From assembly GCA_039208045.1 (NCBI GenBank), contig JBCCRH010000430.1, forward strand, positions 1 through 5,032: a DNA stretch of 5,032 bases, written 5' to 3'. The notes under the pieces are model-generated. The model was given only the letters and a program-made list of their open reading frames with translations. It ran no database searches and was not told where the DNA came from. Source of the stretch: JBCCRH01 sp039208045. GTDB taxonomy: Bacteria > Bacteroidota > Bacteroidia > Chitinophagales > Saprospiraceae. A program made the translations under genes and the position numbers. Shown here one piece after another: positions 1-5,032 of the stretch (positions within the stretch are counted from its first letter, which is position 1; the number at the start of each line of letters is the position of its first letter).

Positions 1-11
1 AAACAACTTAC

Positions 12-52
12 ATCAAAAGCACTTGTTCTATTAAAGGGCAAGTGCTTTTGAT
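12..52. terminator. Strong hairpin, probable intrinsic (possibly bidirectional) terminator
   Basis: Bases 12-25 (ATCAAAAGCACTTG) and 39-52 are perfect reverse complements: 14 bp with a 13-base loop at 26-38. The arms have A-tract/T-tract ends (AAAAGC...GCTTTT), a common form of factor-independent terminator in which the U-run lies partly inside the stem. Because the arms are symmetrical, it could stop transcription on either strand. It most likely ends a gene lying left of the window and insulates polA, which starts 52 bases after the hairpin. Direction cannot be decided without the upstream gene. Confidence 0.7.
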
Positions 53-104
53 ATTTACAGCCCAAAATTAAGTAACTGTCCTCTCTCAAATTTCAACTAG
101 AACT

Positions 105-2894
105 ATGGAAGACAAACGACTTTTCCTGCTCGATGGCCATGCGTTAGTATACCGAGCACACTTTGCTTTTATCACTCGCCCACTCATTAACTCCAAAGGG
201 ATTAACACGTCAGCGATTACTGGTTTTACTCGTACACTTTGGGATTTGTTACAGAATCAAAAACCAACACATATTGCAGTAGCCTTTGATCCTCCATCTC
301 CAACATTTAGGCACGAGATGTTTGAAGAATATAAAGCTAATAGAGAAGAACAGCCCGAGGATATTAGCATTGCACTTCCATACATCGAAAAGATCGTTAA
401 GGCATTCAAGATTCCTATCGTAATGGTAAATGGTTATGAAGCGGATGATGTTATTGGAACCTTGGCGAAGCAAGCAGAACGCGAGGGGTACACGGTATAT
501 ATGGTTACCCCAGATAAAGACTACGCGCAGCTCGTCTCAGATAAAATATTTATGTACAAACCTTCCCGCCAAGGGAATGGGGTTGAAATTTTAGGAGTGC
601 CAGAAATACTGGAAAAATGGCAAATTAGCAAGGTAGAGCAGGTAATTGATGTACTAGGTTTACAAGGGGATAGTGTGGATAATATTCCTGGAATACCCGG
701 TATTGGTGCTAAAACCGCAGTAAAGCTATTAGCCAAATTCGACTCCGTAGAAGGCCTAATTGCAAATACAGATCAGCTAAAGGGAAAGCAGAAAGAAAAA
801 GTAGAGCAATTTAGTGAGCAAGGCTTATTATCTAAAAAGTTAGCCACTATAGACTTAAATGTACCGATTCAGTTTGATGCTGAATCATATGTGCTCGATC
901 CCTTCGATAGGGAAAAACTAACCAGCTTATTCAAAGAATTAGAATTTAGAACCTTAGCAAGGCATATCCTAGGAGAGCCAGAGGGAGCGCAAAATACAAG
1001 CCAAGGCACGCAGGGACAACTTTTTGGAGATAGCCCCACCCGCTTTAAAAAACAACCTCCTGCCCATTCCATTGCGACAAAGAACATCGAAAACATTGCA
1101 CACACCTATCACTTATGTGCAACTAAAGCAGAACGGGAAGCACTGATTGAGCAGCTAAGTAAGGTAGAGAGTTTCTGCTTTGATACAGAAACAACAGGTA
1201 TTGATGCTAATGAGGCCGAGCTAGTAGGAATGTCATTTGCAGTAAACGCAGGGGAGGCTTACTATGTGCCTGTGCCAGCTGATCAAGAAGAGGCAAAAGA
1301 AATAGTTGAAGAGTTCAGGGCATTATTTGAAAATCCAGCCATCCAAAAGATTGGGCAAAATATTAAGTACGATGCGTTGATGCTCAAATGGTATGGTGTA
1401 GAACTGCAAGGGTCTATTTTTGATACGATGATTGCTCATTACCTGCTAGAGTCAGAGCTTCGGCACAATATGAATTATTTGGCGGAGACTTACCTGAAGT
1501 ATCAGCCGCTCAAGATCGAGTCGTTAATTGGGAAAAAGGGAAAGAAGCAGTTAACGATGCGGCAAGTTCCAGTAGAAAAAGTCCTAGATTACGCAGCAGA
1601 GGATGCAGATATTACTCTACAGCTTAAAGAAGAACTTGCGCCAAAGCTAAAAGAAGAAGGCCTGGAAGAGTTATACACTGATATAGAGCTTCCCTTAGTT
1701 AAGGTGCTTACAGATATGGAGTATGAGGGAGTGAATGTAGATGCAGCGTATCTGAACAATTACTCCAAGGAATTGGCCGAGAAGATTATTGCTGCGGAAG
1801 AAAAAATCTACGAGCAAGCAGGGGTACGCTTTAATATTGGCTCACCCAAGCAAGTTGGAGAAGTGCTATTTGATAAACTGAAAATCCCATATCCTGGGCG
1901 TAAAACGAAAACAGGCCAATATTCCACCAATGAGGAAAAGCTAAATGATCTAGCTGGTGAAAATCCAATTGTATATGATATTCTAGCTTTTAGAGGACTC
2001 TCAAAGTTAAAGTCTACTTATGTAGATGCACTGCCCAAATTAATAAATCCAAAGTCAGGTAGAATTCACAGCTCATTCAATCAAGCGCTTGCTGCAACAG
2101 GCAGGTTAAGCTCCAACAACCCCAACTTACAAAACATCCCAATACGCACACCTGAAGGAGCAAAGGTGCGGGAAGCTTTCATTCCTAGAGACGAGAATCA
2201 TGTGCTGTTAGCAGCAGATTATTCTCAAATTGAGCTCCGCCTCATTGCCGAAATAAGCGGAGACGAAGTGATGGTGGAAGCATTCCAAGCAGGTCAGGAT
2301 ATTCACCGTGCTACAGCTGCGCGCGTATTTGAAGTACCTTATGATGAGGTGACTAAAGAGCAACGCTACCGAGCAAAAACCGTAAATTTCAGTATTATTT
2401 ATGGAGCAGGTGCTACTAACCTTTCTAAGCAGCTCGATATTAAGCGAGCTGAGGCTAAAGACTTGATTGAGGCCTACTTCCGTCAATACCAAGGGCTGAA
2501 GAATTATATGACTAATGTAGTAGAAGACGCGCGTAAAAACGGATTCGTGACAACACTAATGGGGCGTAGGCGGCATTTGCGAGATATTAACTCCAGAAAC
2601 GGGGCAGTCCGAAGCCACTCGGAACGCAACGCCATCAACACCCCTATTCAGGGTACGGCAGCTGATATGATTAAAATAGCAATGATCAATGTACACAAAG
2701 CCCTAAATGACCAACAGCTGCAGACTAAAATGATCCTTCAAGTACACGACGAATTGGTATTTGATGTACCTAAATCCGAAATTGAATTAGTCAAGCCATT
2801 GATTGATGAGCATATGAAGAATGCCATTCCTGATTTAAAAGTTCCCATTTTAGTGGAGCAAGGAATAGGTGAAAATTGGCTAGTGGCACACTAA
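105..2894 (+). CDS. polA: DNA polymerase I (5' nuclease, proofreading exonuclease, polymerase)
   Basis: Family A DNA polymerase that fills gaps, removes Okazaki RNA primers and acts in excision repair in the cytoplasm. At 929 residues it is full length (E. coli 928). The 5' nuclease domain (about 1-290) has D10, the ADD acidic cluster at D114/D115, DKD at 137-139, D189/D192 and a helix-hairpin-helix (IPGIPGIG, 194-201). The 3'-5' exonuclease (about 335-515) keeps D360 and E362 (DTE), D423, and Y496/D500 (YxxxD), so proofreading should be active. The polymerase domain has motif A D705-E710 (DYSQIE), motif B R754/K758/F762/Y766 and motif C H881-D882-E883. These polymerase-domain numbers coincide with E. 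coli. The ATG at 105 puts D10 in its usual place; no Shine-Dalgarno is visible. Oddities are S763 instead of Gly, GAGATNL after Y766, and a QGQLF peptide in the linker. The stop overlaps the stop of the convergent exbD gene. Confidence 0.98.
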   Translation: MEDKRLFLLDGHALVYRAHFAFITRPLINSKGINTSAITGFTRTLWDLLQNQKPTHIAVAFDPPSPTFRHEMFEEYKANREEQPEDISIALPYIEKIVKAFKIPIVMVNGYEADDVIGTLAKQAEREGYTVYMVTPDKDYAQLVSDKIFMYKPSRQGNGVEILGVPEILEKWQISKVEQVIDVLGLQGDSVDNIPGIPGIGAKTAVKLLAKFDSVEGLIANTDQLKGKQKEKVEQFSEQGLLSKKLATIDLNVPIQFDAESYVLDPFDREKLTSLFKELEFRTLARHILGEPEGAQNTSQGTQGQLFGDSPTRFKKQPPAHSIATKNIENIAHTYHLCATKAEREALIEQLSKVESFCFDTETTGIDANEAELVGMSFAVNAGEAYYVPVPADQEEAKEIVEEFRALFENPAIQKIGQNIKYDALMLKWYGVELQGSIFDTMIAHYLLESELRHNMNYLAETYLKYQPLKIESLIGKKGKKQLTMRQVPVEKVLDYAAEDADITLQLKEELAPKLKEEGLEELYTDIELPLVKVLTDMEYEGVNVDAAYLNNYSKELAEKIIAAEEKIYEQAGVRFNIGSPKQVGEVLFDKLKIPYPGRKTKTGQYSTNEEKLNDLAGENPIVYDILAFRGLSKLKSTYVDALPKLINPKSGRIHSSFNQALAATGRLSSNNPNLQNIPIRTPEGAKVREAFIPRDENHVLLAADYSQIELRLIAEISGDEVMVEAFQAGQDIHRATAARVFEVPYDEVTKEQRYRAKTVNFSIIYGAGATNLSKQLDIKRAEAKDLIEAYFRQYQGLKNYMTNVVEDARKNGFVTTLMGRRRHLRDINSRNGAVRSHSERNAINTPIQGTAADMIKIAMINVHKALNDQQLQTKMILQVHDELVFDVPKSEIELVKPLIDEHMKNAIPDLKVPILVEQGIGENWLVAH

Positions 2895-3427
2895 TAACTG
2901 GTAGGCTCAGCCTCCGAAATTACCATAGGAAAATCTGCACGAATAGCACGCTTTTGAGATTGTGCTAATTGGCCAAAGGCTAGGCCATAGCGTTGGTTAG
3001 CTGCATCATTCCAAATGTAATTGTATGCCCCTTTAAGTTCATTATAGACCGCTATATAGCGACTATATTGCGTACTGCGATCGTTTTGCAGAGAGATAAC
3101 AGCCTTCCTTGGACTTCTAGCTAGGCCTGGATCATTTGTCGGATTAAGGATAAATTGCTTAGTTCGTGCACGAAGTTGGTCAACCGGAAGCTCCTGTTCT
3201 TCAACCATTAATAAGTTTTGAGCATTTAGCTTTACAACGAATGTATTTCTCGGATTGGTTTGTTGCACTACTGGCTCATCATCCCAAGGGGGCAGCTTGA
3301 CCGAAATGCCAGTCTCGCTTAGAATGGTCGTCGTGACCAGGAAAAAGATCAGGAGAAGGAAGGCAATATCTGCCATAGAGCCTGCATTGATAGGCTTGGA
3401 GGTACGTTTGCGCTTAGAGAATATCAT
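2891..3427 (-). CDS. exbD: ExbD/TolR-family biopolymer transport protein
   Basis: Small inner-membrane protein of the ExbB-ExbD/TolQ-TolR type, which couples proton flow to energising outer-membrane transport (with TonB) or envelope maintenance. It has 178 residues: a basic cytoplasmic start (SKRKR, 4-8), one transmembrane helix at about 19-35 (ADIAFLLLIFFLV) with the conserved proton-path Asp at D20, then a periplasmic domain. The Pro-rich segment LPPW at 45-48 and the end ISEAEP (170-175) are typical of Bacteroidota ExbD proteins. The ATG at 3427 is preferred to an in-frame ATG at 3508 because the extra 27 residues are not ExbD-like and would run into the divergent gene. No Shine-Dalgarno is evident. 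It converges on polA with a 4-base stop overlap (TAG on this strand, TAA for polA). No ExbB or TonB gene lies in the window, so a partner is presumably encoded elsewhere or just outside. Whether it serves TonB or a Tol-like system cannot be told. Confidence 0.92.
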   Translation of the reverse strand: MIFSKRKRTSKPINAGSMADIAFLLLIFFLVTTTILSETGISVKLPPWDDEPVVQQTNPRNTFVVKLNAQNLLMVEEQELPVDQLRARTKQFILNPTNDPGLARSPRKAVISLQNDRSTQYSRYIAVYNELKGAYNYIWNDAANQRYGLAFGQLAQSQKRAIRADFPMVISEAEPTSY

Positions 3428-3498
3428 AGGTATATGGTTAGTATTAATGTACTCAAAGAGATGCCAGAATCTTGAGTTTTGGTGGAAACCAAAAAAAT
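3428..3498. promoter_or_regulatory. Divergent intergenic region between exbD and the cyclase-like gene
   Basis: These 71 bases separate the two divergent start codons and must hold both promoters, unless one is inside a coding region. I find only partial matches to the Bacteroidota -7 motif TAnnTTTG: TCTCTTTG on the minus strand (3461-3454) and GAGTTTTG on the plus strand (3474-3481). Neither has a clear -33 TTG-type element at the expected spacing. The promoter assignments are therefore inference from gene layout, not from strong motifs. Confidence 0.45.
3477..3494 (+). promoter_or_regulatory. Small hairpin with GGAA (GNRA-type) loop just before a start codon
   Basis: TTTTGGT (3477-3483) and ACCAAAA (3488-3494) are perfect complements around the four-base loop GGAA, which fits the GNRA tetraloop pattern in plus-strand RNA. 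It ends four bases before the ATG at 3499, in the place of a ribosome binding site, and no Shine-Dalgarno is present. It could affect translation initiation if the transcript includes it. It is AT-rich and only 7 bp, so chance is possible. Confidence 0.3.
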
Positions 3499-4485
3499 AT
3501 GGGCACACTTACAAGTCAATGGAAAGCGGTTTGGAATCCCAATATGTACCACGGTTGGGGGCAAAAACGCAATTATTTCGAAGGGTGGTATTGCAAACTA
3601 GTGGATCCCTCAGAGCAGTATGCCCTCGCGATTATTCCAGGTATTTCTTTTGATGACAAGGGCAACAGCCATGCTTTTATCCAGGTTTTGGATGGAAAAC
3701 GATGTAAGGCATATTATCATGAGTTTGAGACTTCAGACTTTAGGCCCTCACCTGAGGGATTTGAGGTGCATCTGGGCAATAACTTTTTTTCGGATTATAA
3801 AGTAGTGCTGGATTTGCCCGAGCTACAAGGCACTATTCTGCTAAAGCAAATATACCCTTGGCCTAAGATGATGGGAGCACCTGGCATTATGGGCTGGTAT
3901 TCTTTTGTGCCTTTTATGCAGTGTTATCATGGAGTAGTAAGCGTTGATCACCAGCTAGAGGGAGTACTCCAGGTAAATGGACAATCAGTAGATTTTACCG
4001 CAGGTAAGGGGTACATGGAGAAAGACTGGGGAACTTCTTTTCCAACTTCTTGGATATGGACACAAACTAATCATTTTGAGCCCAATCGGCAGGTATCATT
4101 TATGGCCTCAGTAGCCCGTATTCCCTGGTTGGGGAGTCACTTTATTGGGTATATCGTTGGGTTTTTATTAGATGGGCAGCTGTACCGATTTGCAACGTAC
4201 ACAGGGGCTAAAATGAAGGCGTATAGGAAGGAAAAGACAGTACACCTTGCATTTAGGGATAAGAGGTATCGCCTCGAAGCGCAAGCAGTACAAGCAGAGG
4301 GGGCCAATTTGGTATCACCTATTGCGGGCGCAATGGCGGGGAAAGTGAATGAAAGTCTGCTGGCAGAAGTGAGGTTAAACCTTTATGATAAAGATGATTT
4401 GGTATATACTGGAGTGGGGCGTAATGCGGGCCTAGAGGTAGCAGGGCCGGTGGAAGAACTACTCACCACGACTTGGCGTCGATAG
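3499..4485 (+). CDS. Tocopherol cyclase family protein (VTE1-like), function uncertain
   Basis: 328-residue protein resembling the tocopherol cyclase family (plant VTE1/SXD1, cyanobacterial Slr1737). Motifs of the family as I recall them appear in order: YFEGWY (26-31), GWYSFVPFM (132-140), KGYMEKDWGTSFP (170-182), WIWTQTNHF (185-193) and TGAK (235-238). In plants and cyanobacteria the enzyme closes the chromanol ring of vitamin E precursors from phytyl or solanesyl quinols; nothing else in the window suggests tocopherol synthesis, so the substrate here is unknown. No signal peptide or strong transmembrane helix is obvious. The ATG at 3499 is preferred over an upstream TTG at 3472 and over an ATG at 3544, since residues 1-20 (NPNMYHGW) lead naturally into the first motif. 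It is divergent from exbD, lacks a Shine-Dalgarno and is followed at once by a terminator, so it is probably monocistronic. Family assignment is fairly secure; cyclase activity is not. Confidence 0.88.
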   Translation: MGTLTSQWKAVWNPNMYHGWGQKRNYFEGWYCKLVDPSEQYALAIIPGISFDDKGNSHAFIQVLDGKRCKAYYHEFETSDFRPSPEGFEVHLGNNFFSDYKVVLDLPELQGTILLKQIYPWPKMMGAPGIMGWYSFVPFMQCYHGVVSVDHQLEGVLQVNGQSVDFTAGKGYMEKDWGTSFPTSWIWTQTNHFEPNRQVSFMASVARIPWLGSHFIGYIVGFLLDGQLYRFATYTGAKMKAYRKEKTVHLAFRDKRYRLEAQAVQAEGANLVSPIAGAMAGKVNESLLAEVRLNLYDKDDLVYTGVGRNAGLEVAGPVEELLTTTWRR

Positions 4486-4517
4486 GGATGTTTTTTATGC
4501 TAAAAATCCCTATTTTA
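4482..4517 (+). terminator. Intrinsic terminator of the cyclase-like gene
   Basis: ATAGGGAT (4482-4489) pairs perfectly with ATCCCTAT (4506-4513). After one G-A mismatch the stem can extend by three T-A pairs (4491-4493 with 4502-4504). A short T-run (4513-4516) follows. The stop codon TAG (4483-4485) lies within the 5' arm, so the terminator begins inside the coding sequence. The T-run is short, so efficiency may be modest. Confidence 0.6.
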
Positions 4518-4576
4518 GTCGAGTAGCAATTAATGATTGCATCAATTGCACGTATTTCTTGTTAAGCTTTGGAAGA
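4518..4576 (+). promoter_or_regulatory. Leader/promoter region of the DUF1232 gene with overlapping inverted repeats
   Basis: Between the terminator and the next Shine-Dalgarno lie short overlapping inverted repeats: GCAAT (4526-4530) with ATTGC (4536-4540), and alternatively GCAATT (4526-4531) with AATTGC (4544-4549). A promoter is expected here because a terminator precedes it. The only -7-like match, AAGCTTTG (4564-4571), would start transcription almost on the ribosome binding site and is not convincing. The repeats might be an operator, or chance in AT-rich DNA. Confidence 0.3.
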
Positions 4577-4581
4577 AAGGA
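4577..4581 (+). promoter_or_regulatory. Shine-Dalgarno for the DUF1232 gene
   Basis: AAGGA sits seven bases before the ATG at 4589 and decides the start in favour of that ATG rather than an in-frame TTG at 4559. It is the only clear Shine-Dalgarno in the window; the other three genes lack one, as is common in Bacteroidota. Confidence 0.6.
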
Positions 4582-4588
4582 CAGAATT

Positions 4589-4975
4589 ATGAAAAATCCA
4601 TTGGAAAAATATATCAAGCAGTTTTCGGAAGTTAGCCTTTGGGCAAATATGAAACACTATGCTCAGAAAGCAGGAGTGAAGGCTATCTATATGGTGCTGC
4701 TGCTTTTTTATGCATACACCAGGAAGGATACGCCTGGCTGGGCAAAGCGAATTGTACTGGGTACGCTGGGGTATTTGCTCTCTCCCATTGATGCTATTCC
4801 TGATCTTACGCCACTCATTGGCTATACGGATGACATAGGGGTTTTAAGTTTTGGCTTAGTAACGATCGCTGCTTACGTCAATGATGAAGTTCGAGAAAAA
4901 GCCCGCAAGCGATTAGGGAAGTGGTTCAAAACCTATGATGAGGCAGAGCTGCAAGAAGTAGATGAGCAGCTATAA
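4589..4975 (+). CDS. DUF1232 (YkvA-like) small membrane protein
   Basis: 128-residue protein of the DUF1232/YkvA family (Pfam PF06803), whose function is not established. The diagnostic core is at about 58-87: LGYLLSPIDAIPDLTPLIG (60-78) followed by TDDIGVL (80-86). Hydrophobic stretches at about 31-44, 54-72 and 83-97 suggest membrane association, with a charged, lysine- and glutamate-rich C-terminal tail (about 99-128) that may form a helix. The length is normal for the family. The start at ATG 4589 is supported by AAGGA seven bases upstream. It follows the cyclase-like gene by 103 bp, with a terminator between them, so it is probably transcribed separately. No terminator is seen after its TAA, and the remaining 57 bases may hold the end of a convergent gene. 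Proteins of this family are often linked informally to membrane or stress roles, but nothing here supports a specific job. Confidence 0.88.
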   Translation: MKNPLEKYIKQFSEVSLWANMKHYAQKAGVKAIYMVLLLFYAYTRKDTPGWAKRIVLGTLGYLLSPIDAIPDLTPLIGYTDDIGVLSFGLVTIAAYVNDEVREKARKRLGKWFKTYDEAELQEVDEQL

Positions 4976-5032
4976 AATCGTATAATCTTGTGATAAAGAG
5001 CTATTGCGATCCAAGAATTTTACGACATTTGT
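4970..5032 (-). CDS. Possible 3' end of a convergent gene running off the window (weak)
   Basis: On the minus strand, one frame stays open from the window edge (5032) for 20 codons, giving a C-terminus like KFLDRNSSLSQDYTIL, then TAG at 4972-4970. If real, it would overlap the DUF1232 stop by six bases, echoing the polA/exbD stop overlap. A second minus-strand frame is also open from the edge and ends at 5001 (KCRKILGSQ). Twenty codons are too few to identify a product or exclude chance. The absence of a terminator hairpin in 4976-5032 is weak support for a convergent neighbour. Confidence 0.22.
   Translation of the reverse strand, partial: TNVVKFLDRNSSLSQDYTIL

Noticed and set aside
73..80. 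TAACTGTC as a -7 promoter element for polA, with TTG at 48-50 as -33.
   Set aside because: It matches only four of six informative positions of TAnnTTTG, and the proposed -33 lies within the terminator hairpin; not better than chance.
2208..2492. 94-codon open frame on the minus strand inside polA.
   Set aside because: It is antisense to motifs A and B of the polymerase domain, resembles no family I know and is explained as a shadow of polA.
2970..2987. TGGCC...GGCCA inverted repeat near the end of exbD as a polA terminator.
   Set aside because: The stem is 5 bp, no T-run follows, and it lies inside the ExbD coding sequence, which explains the bases.
3428..3508. 27-residue N-terminal extension of ExbD from an ATG at 3508.
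   Set aside because: The family start with basic residues followed by the membrane helix begins at 3427, and the extension would overlap the start of the divergent gene.
3255..3653. 132-codon plus-strand open frame spanning exbD, the divergent region and the cyclase-like gene.
   Set aside because: It is antisense to exbD's conserved transmembrane segment and out of frame with the cyclase-like gene; both of those have clear family motifs and this one does not.
4564..4571. AAGCTTTG as the -7 element of the DUF1232 gene.
   Set aside because: Transcription would begin at about 4576-4578, on the Shine-Dalgarno itself, and no -33 TTG lies at the right spacing.

Overview
This window looks like ordinary chromosomal DNA of a Bacteroidota bacterium. 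The clearest evidence is the ExbD-type protein, whose transmembrane start (AGSMADIAFLLLIFF) and closing ISEAEP are typical of that phylum. Supporting signs are the moderate, slightly AT-rich base composition, the scarcity of Shine-Dalgarno sequences before most genes, and a Pol I finger-helix sequence (YGAGATNL) that I associate, from memory only, with Cytophagales-like lineages. I cannot place the genus. No mobile element, CRISPR array, tRNA or rRNA is visible.

Layout, left to right. Positions 1-104 carry a perfect 14-bp hairpin (12-52), probably the terminator of an upstream gene, and then a short leader. A complete polA (105-2894, +) encodes a 929-residue DNA polymerase I with its 5' nuclease, proofreading exonuclease and polymerase domains, all with intact catalytic residues. 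A single exbD-like gene (2891-3427, -) converges on polA, and the two stop codons overlap by four bases. A 71-bp divergent intergenic region (3428-3498) separates exbD from a tocopherol-cyclase-family gene (3499-4485, +). That gene ends in a hairpin terminator whose 5' arm contains the stop codon. After a 103-bp gap comes a small DUF1232/YkvA-like membrane protein gene (4589-4975, +), the only gene with a good Shine-Dalgarno. The last 57 bases may hold the 3' end of a convergent minus-strand gene, which is weakly supported.

The genes do not form an obvious pathway or operon. polA serves DNA replication and repair, exbD belongs to proton-motive-force energised envelope transport, and the other two have no established role in such bacteria. 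The tightly packed convergent and divergent arrangement is the main architectural feature. I see no convincing new biological system. The items most worth a second look are the tocopherol-cyclase homologue in a probably non-photosynthetic bacterium, the altered O-helix of Pol I (Ser at 763), a possible clamp-binding motif in the Pol I linker, the ExbD without a visible ExbB partner, and a GNRA-type hairpin just before the cyclase-like start codon.
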